18,814 nucleotides of DNA from Silvimonas sp. JCM 19000 (lineage in GTDB: Bacteria > Pseudomonadota > Gammaproteobacteria > Burkholderiales > Chitinibacteraceae), in contig BBFD01000043.1 of NCBI GenBank assembly GCA_001313065.1, positions 1-18,814 on the forward strand. Direction: 5' to 3'. The notes beneath the pieces are model-generated. The model ran no database searches, was not told the origin of the DNA, and worked only from the letters and a program-made list of their open reading frames with translations. Within the stretch, counting starts at the first letter, position 1. Every line of letters begins with the position of its first letter. Below, piece after piece: positions 10,457 to 18,814 of the stretch. A program made the translations under genes and the position numbers.

Positions 10457-10773
10457 GTGGCGTGTTGCGGCGCAGCTGGCTGCGCGGACGCTGGCTGCCG
10501 ACTCCTTGCAGGCCACTTTGGCCGGTGGGTCCAGACCCACCCTATGAGAGCGCGGAGATAGGGTGGGTCTAGACCCACCAGACTAAGTCCTGGGCCCGAA
10601 CGCATCGGTATCGTCGGCGCAAGCGATCAAGCGGGGTTTCGCAAAAAAAAGCGGATGCCCGGATCGCGTAATGCATGTGCCGTCGTGAGGCCAAAAGTTG
10701 CCGTCAGAATCTTCCGAACGCGCACGCTTTTGCCCAGTCCGATGGCTTCTTGCACGCATCAAGGAAGCAGTCC
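10457..10773. other. Intergenic region without a gene
   Basis: Between the autotransporter terminator and the HTH gene I see no coding sequence. It holds the nested palindrome listed separately, a small hairpin (GCGCAG and CTGCGC around CTGG at 10470-10485), and an A8 run near 10640. No promoter stands out; the HTH gene must be started from here or from read-through. Confidence 0.6.
10524..10579. repeat. Nested palindromic repeat (two 22-nt inverted arms, each itself a palindrome)
   Basis: Left arm 10524-10545 and right arm 10558-10579 are reverse complements with one mismatch, separated by 12 nt. Each arm contains a near-perfect palindrome of its own: GGTGGGTC, two central bases, then GACCCACC (CA in the centre on the left, TA on the right). 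The right arm carries TCTAGA. The DNA could fold as one 22-bp stem or as two small hairpins side by side. There is no T tract. Its form fits a dispersed REP/BIME-like intergenic element; only this copy lies in the window. Confidence 0.8.
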
Positions 10774-11042
10774 ATGGATATCCACCACTACGCCAGCGTC
10801 TGGGACGCGATCGAAGCTACGCCTGGACACGCTGAGGAGATGAAGCAACGCGCCCATCTGATGATGCTGTTGAAGGCTCATATCAAAAAAACAGTGGCCA
10901 GCCAGTTACACAAATTGCAGTCCAATTGGGGTTGTCGACGGAGGCGGCAACCGCGTTGTGGCGGGGCAAGATCAATGCATTTGATGCCGCCGCGTTACTG
11001 CATCTGGCCAGGAAGGCGGGCGTGGCGAGCTTGCCGGCTTGA
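10774..11042 (+). CDS. Small HTH protein, HigA2-like (HTH_37 type), possible orphan antitoxin
   Basis: About 88 residues. The start ATG 10774 has AAGGAAG 7 nt upstream. The N-terminus (MDIHHYASVWDAIEATPGHA) leads to an R-x-x-L-M-x-x-L-x-x-x-I-K helix. After a frame change at the A run 10885-10891 (7 seen, 5 fits), the sequence continues SGQPVTQIAVQLGLSTEAA, then ALWRGKINAFDAAALLHLAR. This is the XRE-like helix-turn-helix of the family Pfam calls HTH_37, which includes HigA2-type antitoxins and small phage-like regulators. No HigB-like toxin or other small gene lies beside it: upstream is non-coding and downstream is the shared terminator. It may act as a stand-alone repressor. The family is clear; the role is open. 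Confidence 0.78.
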
Positions 11043-11050
11043 TCAGCACG

Positions 11051-11086
11051 AAAAAAAAAAGCCGCTGAGTCCCGTCAGCGGCTTTT
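11051..11086. terminator. Bidirectional terminator between the HTH gene and the efflux operon
   Basis: Stem GCCGCTGA / TCAGCGGC (11061-11068 and 11075-11082) with a 6-nt loop. It is flanked by ten A on the left (a T tract for minus-strand transcripts) and TTTT on the right (for plus-strand ones). It lies 8 nt after the HTH stop and 20 nt after the outer-membrane gene stop, so it serves both converging units. Confidence 0.9.
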
Positions 11087-11106
11087 GCACTGCAGCGACT
11101 TGATGA

Positions 11107-12538
11107 TCAGCGGCTAGCCACCACATCCCCCTGCGCATCGGCCCCGCCGCCGAACACCTTGTACAGCGTGACGCGGTTAGTGGCTTCGCTCAGTTGCAGC
11201 GTAATCAGGTCTTGCTGTGCGCTGTATAGCGCGCGTTGCGCCGTCAGCGTTAGCAGATAGCTGTCCACGCCGTTCTGGTAGCGCGCTTGCGCCAGGTTGT
11301 AGGTGCGGGTCTGGGCGGTGATCAGGGCGGTTTGTGCCGCCAGGCGTTCGTTCAGCCGGGCCCGCACGGCCAGCGCGTTAGAGGTTTCGCTAAACGCGGT
11401 CTGGATGGCTTTTTTTTCGTATTGCGCCACCGCGATGTTCTTGCTGATCTCGGCGCTATCGAGCGAGGCTTTGAGCGATCCCGCATTAAAAATCGGCACA
11501 GTAATGCTGGGGATAAATGACCAGGTGCGGGTGCCCGCGCTAAACAGCGTGGACAGCGCATCGCTGCCCACCCCGGCGGCCCCGGTCAGGCTAATGCTCG
11601 GAAAGAACGCTGCGCGCGCCGCGCCAATGTCGGCGTTGGCGGCTTGCAGGGTGTGTTCGGCCGAGAGCACATCGGGCCGCTGCAATAACAGGCTCGATGG
11701 CGCATTAGCGTTGACGGGGGCCAGCGCAATGGCGGTGTTGCTGTCGTTGGCAGACGGCAGCAATGCCGCAGGGACGGCGGTACCCACCACCAGATCAAGC
11801 GCGTTGCGCGCTTCGTCCAGTTGCGTGGCGTAATTGGCGACGTCGGCGCGCGCGCTTTCGACGGTGGATTGCACGGCAGACAAATCGGTGCCCGAGGCCG
11901 AACCGGCGGCGTGCATCTGTTCGGTCAGCGTCAGCGTCTGGCGTTGGCTGGCCAGCGTTTGCTGTGCCAGCGCCACTTGCTGCTGGTAGGCCGCCACGGT
12001 CAACCAGTCGCCCGCCACTTCCGCCAGCAGACTCATGCGCGTGCTGCGTTGGGTTTCCGCGGTGGCCAGCCAGGTTTGCCGGGCCTCGTCGCTCAGGCTG
12101 CGGATGCGGCCAAACAGATCAAGCTCCCACGCGCTGAAGCCCACAGTGGCCGAGGCGCTACGGCTGACCGTATTGCCATTGCCGCTGGTGGTCTGGCTGG
12201 CGCCCGCAGTCACCGCCGGGAACAGATCGGCTTGATCGATGCGGTAGCTGGCGCGTGCTTTTTTCGATATTGAGTACGGCCACGCGCAGGTCGCGGTTGT
12301 TTTGCAGCGCCAGCGCAATCACCTGGCGCAAGCGCTCATCCACAAACACGCTGCGCCAGTCCAGGCTGGTCAGCGCCGCTGTGGCCGTGGCCGGGGCGCT
12401 GGCATCGGCGCCGGCAAATTGCGCCGGTACCGGCGCAGCAGGCTGTTGATATTGCGGCGCCATGCTGGCGCAACCGGCCAGGATGCTGGCGCTGAGCGCG
12501 CTCAGCAGCAAGCGGGAAGTGAGTTTATTCAGCGTCAT
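11107..12538 (-). CDS. Outer-membrane efflux channel lipoprotein (OprM/NodT family)
   Basis: About 476 residues, last gene of the pump operon. A lipoprotein signal (LTSRLLLSALSASILAGC, lipobox I-L-A-G-C) precedes two outer-membrane-efflux domains. Typical sites are LDWRSVFVDERLRQVIALAL, FSAWELDLFGRIRSLSDEAR, LLLQRPDVLSAEHTLQAANA and ARYQNGVDSYLLTLTAQRAL. It forms the trimeric exit duct through the periplasm and outer membrane. I chose ATG 12538 over ATG 12547 because GGATGA lies 5 nt upstream of it. It overlaps the transporter gene by 14 nt. One frame change is needed at T run 12259-12264 (5 fits). The T8 run 11410-11417 gives YEKKAIQ where the family has YEKAIQ, probably an in-frame insertion error. 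Confidence 0.93.
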
Positions 12539-15500
12539 GATGTTCATCCGTATGCGCGATCTGCGTCTGTTTCTTTTTTTTGCCCGGCGCGAGCGTGCGC
12601 ACGATCAGGTAGAACAGGGGAATAAAAAAGATGCCCAGTGCGGTCGAGGCCAGCGTGCCGCCGAATACGCCCGTACCCAGCGAATGGCGCCCGCCCCGAG
12701 CCCGCGCCGCTGCTGATCACCAGCGGCAGCACGCCCAACAAGAAGGCCAGCGATGTCATCAGAATCGGGCGCAGCCGTTGCCGAGCGGCTTCGAGCACCG
12801 CGTTGAACACCGTGGCGCCTTTGTGCTCCAGTTCGCGGGCAAATTCGACGATCAGAATGCCGTTCTTGGCCGCCAGACCCACCGTGCCAGCAAGCCAACC
12901 TGGAAGTACACGTCGTTGTTCAGCCCGCGCGTGGCGGTGAACACCAGCGCCCCGACGATGCCGATCGGCACGGCCAGCATCACCGAGAACGGAATCGACC
13001 AGCTCTCATACAGCGCGGCCAGGCACAGGAAAACAAACAGCAAGGACACGGCATACAGCAGCGGCGCTTGCGCGCCAGCGGCTTGTTCTTCGTACGACAG
13101 GCCCGACCACGAATAGCCAAAGCCCGCCGGCAACTGGCCAACCAGTTTGACCATCTCGGCCATGGCCGTACCCGAGCTCACGCCATCGGCCGGTTGACCG
13201 CTGATTTCCATCGACGCCGTACCGTTAAAGCGCGCCAGGGTGGCCGGGGCATAGCTCCAGCCGCTGCTGGCAAAGGCCGAGAACGGCACCATGCGTTATC
13301 GCTATTGCGCACGGCCCATTGGTTGATGTCTTGCGGCAACATGCGCGCGCTGGCCACGCCCTGGACATAGACCTTTTTTTTGACGCGGCCTTTATCGATG
13401 AAGTCGTTGACGTAGGTGCCGCCAAACGCGGTGGCCAGCGTGCTGTTGATATCGCTTTGCGTCAGGCTGAGCGCGCCGGCCTTGGCGTCGTCAATCTTCA
13501 CATCAAAGGTGGGCGCGTCTTCCAGTGCGGAATAGCGCACCGAACTCAGCAGCGGGTCTTTGGCGGCCAGATCCAGCAGTTGTTTGCGTGCGGCCACCAG
13601 GGCTTCGTGCCCGGCGCCACCAAAATCCTGCAGTTCCAGGGTAAAGCCGCTGGCCTGGCCCAGGCCGGGGATGCCGGACGGGGCAAAGGCAAACACTTGT
13701 GCGTCGGCAAAGCGTTTCATCATGGCCCCGGTAATCCGGTTGCCGATGCTGGCCGCGTCGGCCTTGCGGTCTTTCCAGTTTTTTTTGAGCTGGATAAACG
13801 CCATGCCCGCGTTCTGCCCCATGCTGCCAAGGCTGAAACCGCTGATGGCCATCACCGTATTTACTTCGGGCTGTGCCCGTACAAAGTCCGACACCTGGTT
13901 GACCACGAGCTGGGTCTTTTCTTTGGTGGTGCCCGGCGGCAGTTTGATCGACACCATCAAGGTGCCCTGGTCTTCATCGGGCAAGAACGAGGTAGGCAGA
14001 TGCCAGAACAGCAGGCCCATGCCGACGATCAGCGCCAGATAGATCCCCACGCCGATACGACGGTGGCCCAGCACGCGTTGCACGCCGTGCTGATAGCGAT
14101 TGGCGCTGCGATCAAAGCGATCGTTAAACCAGGCAAAGAAGCGTCCGAGCGGACCGCGGCGGGTGGTGTGGCCGCCTTTTTTTTCCACGGGCGTGAGCAA
14201 GCTGGCACACAGCGCGGGCGTCAACGTCATCGCCACCAGCACCGACAGCAACATGGCCGAGGCGATGGTCACCGAAAACTGGCGATAGATCACGCCGGTG
14301 GAGCCGCCAAAGAAGGCCATCGGCAAGAACACGGCGGTGAGCACCAGCGCAATGCCCACCAGCGCGCCGGTAATCTGCGCCATCGATTTGCGTGTGGCGT
14401 CGCGCGGCGACAGACCTTCTTCGCTCATCACGCGCTCGACGTTTTCCACCACCACAATGGCGTCATCCACCAGCAAACCAATCGCCAGCACCATGCCGAA
14501 CATGGTCAGTGTATTGATCGAGTAACCCAGCGCTGCCAGCACGCCAAACGTGCCCATCAGCACCACCGGCACCGCAATCGCCGGGATCAGGGTGACGCGC
14601 CAGTTCTGCAAGAACAGATACATGATCGCAATCACCAGGACCACGGCTTCGAGCAGGGTCTTGACCACTTCTTCAATCGAGATTTTTTACAAACGGCGTG
14701 GTGCTGGAGGCGATCTTGTAGCTGACGCCGGCCGGGAAATACGGCTTCAGTTCGTTCAGCCGCGCTTCCACCGCTTTGGACACCGCCATGGCATTGGCGC
14801 CACTGGCCAGTTCGATCCCAATACCGGCGGCGGGCATGCCATTGAACAAACTGGTGATGGTGTAATCCTCACCGCCCAGCTCGATGCTGCCACATCCGAC
14901 AAATGCACCACGCGCCGTTAGTACCGGATTTGACGACGATCTGTTTGAACTGATCCACCGTCTTGAGGCGGCTGCGCGAGGTGATCGTGGCATTGAGCGC
15001 CTGGCCCTTGCTGGCGGGCAATGCGCCGAGCTGGCCTGACGACACATCCGCGTTTTGCGCAGTGATGGCGGCGGTGATATCCGACGGCATCAGCGAATAG
15101 GTGCGCAGCTTGTCCGGCGCCAGCCAGATGCGCATCGAATATTGCGAGCCCATGACCTGCACTTTGCCAACGCCGTTAACGCGGCTGATCGGGTCTTGCA
15201 GCGTTGAATTCATAAAGTCGGCGATATCGGTGCCGCTCATGCTGCCGTCGTCAGAGGTAAACGCCAGCACTTCAAAAAAAAGCTGCCTGCCGATGATTTG
15301 CTCACGGTCAGACCGGTGCTTTGCACGATCTGCGGCAACATTGCTTCGGCTTGCTGCAGCTTGTTTTCCACCTGCATCTGCGCCACGTCGGGATTGGTGC
15401 CGGCCTTGAAGGTCAGTTGCACGCTGGCGCTGCCGGCCGAGGTGCTCGACGACGACATATACATCAGGTTATCCAGCCCGGACATCTGCTGTTCAATCAC

Positions 15501-15688
15501 CTGCGTGACTGAGTTTTCGACGGTCTGGGCCGAAGCGCCGGTGTAGGTGGCGCGGATCGATACCGTGGGCGGTGCGATATTGGGGTATTGCTCGACCGCC
15601 AGCTGGCTGATCGAAAGCGCACCCGCCAGCGTGATCACGATGGCAATCACCCAGGCAAAATCGGACGATCAATAAAAAAACGAGACAT
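12525..15688 (-). CDS. RND multidrug efflux transporter (AcrB/MexB-like, HAE1 family)
   Basis: About 1,050 residues, close to AcrB in length. It opens with [20 protein letters not shown] and shows [20 protein letters not shown] with the paired aspartates of proton relay in TM4. The matching lysine is in [14 protein letters not shown] (TM10). Other HAE1 signatures are [31 protein letters not shown] and [15 protein letters not shown], and the end is SLGTGVFGG through IFFIPLFY. It is an inner-membrane drug/proton antiporter. The start at 15688 has TAAGGCGG about 6 nt before it and lies 9 nt after the adaptor stop. Frame changes are needed near 15657, 15274-15281, 14890, 14693-14698, 13292, 12890 and 12705. 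No catalytic residue is lost. Extra lysines sit at T8 runs 13374, 13779 and 14177. Substrates cannot be read from sequence. Confidence 0.95.
12544..12549 (-). promoter_or_regulatory. Ribosome binding site that decides the outer-membrane gene start
   Basis: GGATGA on the minus strand lies 5 nt upstream of ATG 12538. The other in-frame ATG at 12547 overlaps this site and has nothing better upstream. The site is inside the end of the transporter gene, so the channel gene is translationally coupled to it. Confidence 0.5.
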
Positions 15689-15697
15689 GGCGCCGCC

Positions 15698-16899
15698 TTA
15701 GCTTTGCTGGCCGGCAGTTGCCGACGCGTTAGTGGCTTGCGCCGGGGCCGACGCGGCGTGGCCGCTGGCTGCGGGATGGGTGCCCACCACCTGGCCGGTG
15801 TGGGTTTTGCTGCCGCCTTCCACCACCAGTTGCTCGCCCGCCTTCAGGCCCGCGCTAATCACCCATTGGTCATTAACGGCATCGCCGGTCTGCACCACGC
15901 GGTCGGCAATCTTGCCGTCAGCGCCTACCAGCTTGACCGTGGCCTCGCCCTTGGTATTGCGGCTGACCGCGTCTTGCGGCACCAGAATGGCGGCGTTGTT
16001 GATCGCCATCGGCAGCACCGCATGCACATACATGCCGGGCAGCAACAACTTGTCCGGATTGGGCACCAGCGCGCGCAGCGTGACATTGCCGGTGCTGGTA
16101 TCGACGGCGGTGCCGACGAATTCCAGCGTGCCTTTTTTTTGCGCGTAAAGGCTGCCGTCCTCCAGCTGGATCTGCACCGGAATCTTGCCGTGCAAAGACG
16201 CCAGCGCGCCGCTGGCCAGTTGTTTACGCAACGCCAGCAATTCGCTGCTGGACTGCGTCACGTCGACATAGATGGGATCGAGTTGCTGGATGGTGGTTAA
16301 CGCCGTGGTCTGGCTGGCGGTGACCAGTGCGCCCGGGGTATAGGTCGAGGCGCTGATGCGGCCGGAAATCGGCGCGGTGATGCGGGTGTAATCCAGATTG
16401 ATCTTTGCCGTCTGCAGGGCTGCTTGTGCCGCCACCACGGCGGCCTGGTTCTGGCGCAGCGTGGCGTTGGCATCATCCAGATCCTGCTGGCTGACGGCGT
16501 CCAGCTTGACCAGATTGGCGTAGCGTTCAGCCTTCGGTTTGGCCGACAGCACGGCCGCCTGCGCCTGTTGCAGCGTGCCATTGGCATTGTCATAGGCAGC
16601 TTGCGCGGTGGCCGGGTCGATCTGATACAACACCTGGCCCGCCTTCACATCCTGGCCTTCGGTGAACAGGCGCTTCTGGATAATGCCGCTGACTTGCGGC
16701 CGCACATCCGAAGTCATATAGGCACGGTGCGACCGGGCAGCGACTGGTTCATCGCCAGTTGTTGCGCTTGTACGGCGATTACGCCGACCTGGGCCTGGCG
16801 TGGTTGCGGGGCTTGTTGATCATTGCAGGCGGCCAGCGCCAGCAGGGCCGGGATGGCCAGCAATCGAACAGGAGCAAGAGACTGAGCTGAGAAAAGCAT
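15698..16899 (-). CDS. RND periplasmic adaptor lipoprotein (AcrA/MexA family)
   Basis: About 400 residues. A lipoprotein signal (RLLAIPALLALAAC) is followed by N-Q-S-L-P-G-R-T-V-A-Y and VRPQVSGIIQKRLFTEGQDV (first lipoyl half and its hairpin). Then come a coiled-coil hairpin rich in Gln and Ala, INLDYTRITAPISGRISAST (second lipoyl half), and beta-barrel and membrane-proximal parts (PDKLLLPGMYVHAVLP). The tail is Ala/Ser/Thr rich. It bridges transporter and channel. First gene of the minus-strand pump operon, 9 nt before the transporter. One base is missing near 16721. The T8 run 16133-16140 gives YAQKKGTL where a single lysine would be usual. GGCGGA 8 nt before ATG 16899 is a modest ribosome site. 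Confidence 0.94.
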
Positions 16900-16916
16900 G
16901 CGCGGGATCCGCCGGT

Positions 16917-16945
16917 TGTATAAGAATCAGCGCATACGCTAAGCA
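16917..16945 (-). promoter_or_regulatory. Possible promoter of the efflux operon
   Basis: On the minus strand TATACA (16922-16917) could be a -10. At a 17-bp spacing the -35 would be TGCTTA (16945-16940), a poor match to consensus, which fits a promoter needing an activator. The direct repeat lies 3 bp upstream. Against it, the predicted start near 16910 would leave only an 11-nt leader and cut into the ribosome site. Confidence 0.28.
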
Positions 16946-16948
16946 CAC

Positions 16949-16969
16949 AATGTGGAGTGAATATGGAGT
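16949..16969. promoter_or_regulatory. Direct repeat, candidate BaeR operator
   Basis: AATGTGGAGT (16949-16958) and AATATGGAGT (16960-16969) match at 9 of 10 positions, with an 11-bp period. That is one helical turn, as OmpR-family dimers require. Read on the minus strand each half is ACTCCAYATT, close to the CTCCATDATT core of the E. coli BaeR box. It lies between the pump operon and baeS, just upstream of the possible pump promoter. Confidence 0.5.
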
Positions 16970-17060
16970 TTGCCCCGGCACTGCCCGCGCGCATGGACTT
17001 AGCCGCGCTGGCGCGGTAATCATTAAAAAACAATCCACTCTCTGACGCGGCGACTCACTT

Positions 17061-18448
17061 ATGAAACTCGGCATTACCGCCAAGCTGTTTATCGCCATCG
17101 TGGCCGCCTGTGCCGTTGTGCTGCTGGTCAACGGCGTAGCGGCGCGCATCAGTTTCCAGCGCGGCTTTCTTGGTTATCTGAACGATCAGGGCGTTGAACG
17201 CATGCGCGAGGTGCTGCCGCATATGCAGGACGCTTACCGCCAGCACGGCAGTTGGCAATATCTGCGCGGCGATCTGGAAAGCTGGTTTCATCTGATGCGC
17301 CCCGAGCCCGACCCCAACCGCGCGCTCAGCGGGCCGCCGATCTCGGATCAGACCGGCGCCGTTGCGCGCTTTGGCTTGCTGGATGCCGATTACAAAAAAA
17401 AGTGGTCGGCAACCCCGGCGTGGGGCGCGAATCGATTTTGTTGCCGGTGGTGGTGGCGGGCCGCACCGTGGGCTGGCTGGCGATGGTGCCGTTTCAGAAA
17501 GCCATTGCGGCCGGGGACGTGCGGTTTTACGAAGCACAGCTGCATGTCTGGTGGTTAATCGGCGTGTTTTCGGTGCTGTTCGCCGCTGCTTTGGCGTATT
17601 TGCTGGCCCGCACCTTGCTGCTGCGGCTGCACAGCCTGACCGGCGCCACCCATCGCCTTGCCAGCGGCAACTACGCCAGCCGCGTGCCCGAAACCAGCCA
17701 GGATGAACTGGGCGCGCTGGCCCGCGACTTTAACCATCTGGCGCAGGCGCTGGAACATACCGAACGCGCGCGGCGTAATTTTATGGCCGATATCTCGCAC
17801 GAGTTGCGCACGCCGCTGGCGGTAATGCGCGCCGAAGTCGAAGCCATCCAGGACGGCATCCGCCCGCTGACGCAAGCAGCGCTGGAGCCGATCGCCCAGC
17901 AAATCGGCCAGTTGGGCAAACTGGTGAATGACCTGCACGACTTGTCCTTGACCGATGTCGGCGCGCTTACTTATCGACGCGAACCGCTCAATCTGACTTT
18001 GCTGCTGCCGGCTTTGCTCGACAGCATGCAGGCGCGCTTTCACGCCGCCGGCCTGCAACTGAGCTGGCGCCTGGCCAGCACGCCGCTGATGGTGGATGGA
18101 GACGAACGCCGCTTGCAGCAACTGGTAGTCAATCTGCTGGAAAACGCCCTGCGCTATACCGACCGGGGTGGCGAAGTGCGCGTGACTGCCGAACGCGCGG
18201 GTGGCCAGATCAGCCTGCTGTTTGACGACAGCCCACCCGGCGTGGACGCGGCAAAACTGCCGCGCTTGTTTGAACGCTTTTATCGCACCGAAGGCTCGCG
18301 CAACCGCAATAGCGGCGGCAGCGGTCTGGGCCTGGCGATCTGCCGCAATATCGTCGAAGCCCACGATGGCCAGATCAGCGCCAGTGCCTCGCCGTTGGGG
18401 GGCTTGCGGATTGCGGTCACGCTGCCGGGGGCTGGAAAAAATCTATAG
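17061..18448 (+). CDS. baeS: Sensor histidine kinase BaeS
   Basis: About 462 residues, as for BaeS (467 in E. coli). TM1 is at residues 7-29 (LFIAIVAACAVVLLVNGV), then a periplasmic sensor, TM2 near 162-185 (LIGVFSVLFAAALAYLLART) and HAMP. The H-box FMADISHELRTPLAVMRAEV has its phosphorylated His near 246. The N-box is LQQLVVNLLENALRYTD, followed by the BaeS-like F-D-D-S-P-P-G-V and LFERFYRTEGSRNRNSGGSG. These last parts follow E. coli BaeS nearly word for word. It senses envelope stress and phosphorylates BaeR. One frame change is needed at the A8 run 17394-17401 (6 or 9 fits). As read it stops at 18448. If the A6 run 18435-18440 is really A5, it would end at 18464 and overlap baeR as ATGA. 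Confidence 0.92.
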
Positions 18449-18460
18449 CGTGGAGGGGAA

Positions 18461-18814
18461 ATGAGCGAACAGCCCGCTGAGCATATCCTGATCGTCGAAG
18501 ACGAACCCAATCTATCGGCCATCGTGCGCGATTACCTGCAAGCCAGCGGCTACCGCTGCACCCAAGTGCTGGATGGCGCCGAGGCGTTGCCGCGTTTTCG
18601 CGCTCAGGCACCTGACCTGGTCATCCTTGATCTGATGCTGCCCAACGTCGACGGCATCCAGATCTGCCGCGAAATCCGCGCGTTTTCGGACACCCCCATC
18701 ATCATGCTGACCGCACGCGTCGATGAGGTAGACCGCCTGCTGGGGCTGGACGTTGGCGCCGACGATTACATCTGCAAACCGTTCAGCCGCGCGAAGTGGT
18801 CGCCCGTGTCAAAG
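18461..18814 (+). CDS. baeR: Response regulator BaeR, N-terminal receiver domain (runs off right edge)
   Basis: The first 118 or so residues are present. The receiver domain shows the acidic pocket in HILIVEDEPNLSAIVRDYLQ, the phosphorylation site in VILDLMLPNVDG, the Thr in PIIMLTARVDEVDRLLGLDV and the lysine of GADDYICKPFS. ADDYICKP and the E/D-E-V/I-D-R-L-L-G-L string are close to E. coli BaeR, an OmpR-family DNA-binding activator of efflux genes. GGAGGGG precedes ATG 18461 by 2-3 nt plus a short spacer. Near 18788 one C seems missing: adding it restores the usual KPFSPREVVARVK. The DNA-binding domain is outside the window. Confidence 0.93.
   Translation, partial: MSEQPAEHILIVEDEPNLSAIVRDYLQASGYRCTQVLDGAEALPRFRAQAPDLVILDLMLPNVDGIQICREIRAFSDTPIIMLTARVDEVDRLLGLDVGADDYICKPFSRAKWSPVSK

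Noticed and set aside
10524..10579. CRISPR-like or attachment-site reading of the palindrome
   Set aside because: There are only two arms, in inverted orientation, with no spacers, cas genes, integrase or tRNA nearby.
13319..14725. Long plus-strand open frame opposite the RND transporter
   Set aside because: The minus strand here encodes clear AcrB motifs. The plus frame is rich in His, Gln and Arg with no recognisable domain, as expected for an antisense shadow at high GC.
1..18814. Programmed frameshifting or transcriptional slippage as the cause of the many frame breaks
   Set aside because: The breaks occur in almost every gene and at many sites without slippery runs, and several need an added base in unrelated contexts. 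An error in the sequence is simpler.

Overview
The window is high-GC (roughly 60%) Gram-negative DNA, most likely from a betaproteobacterium. The evidence is a tripartite RND pump with two lipoprotein subunits, a BaeSR-type regulatory pair, a classical autotransporter and a GGDEF enzyme. I cannot name the genus. There is no tRNA, rRNA, insertion sequence, phage gene or CRISPR array. The central caveat is that almost every gene is interrupted by small indels, about 35 in total. Conserved domain sequence runs on in another frame across each break, so I treat them as errors in the read or assembly and annotate whole genes.

Left part (1-3112): a minus-strand two-gene sensory operon encodes a membrane protein with a CHASE3-like sensor region and a GAF domain but no output domain, then the start of a beta-propeller sensor (two-component propeller repeats) that runs off the left edge. 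Divergent from it is a six-helix membrane diguanylate cyclase with intact active and inhibitory sites. Together they suggest an envelope-sensing, c-di-GMP-linked locus.

Middle (3183-5318): a SAM-dependent methyltransferase and a PaaK-type adenylate-forming enzyme, 2 nt apart, probably act in one small biosynthetic or modification step whose substrate is unknown. Next comes a large autotransporter of about 1,635 residues (5455-10362). Its passenger is built from two kinds of repeat and it ends in a beta-barrel finishing in phenylalanine. A strong terminator follows, then a nested palindromic repeat and a small orphan HigA2-like HTH gene.

Right part (11107-18814): a minus-strand operon encodes an RND efflux pump (periplasmic adaptor, inner-membrane transporter, outer-membrane channel). 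It shares a bidirectional terminator with the HTH gene. Divergent from the adaptor gene are baeS and baeR, the latter cut by the right edge. The intergenic region has an 11-bp-period direct repeat resembling the BaeR box, just upstream of where the -35 of the pump promoter would lie. The likely circuit is envelope stress to BaeS, then BaeR, then pump expression.
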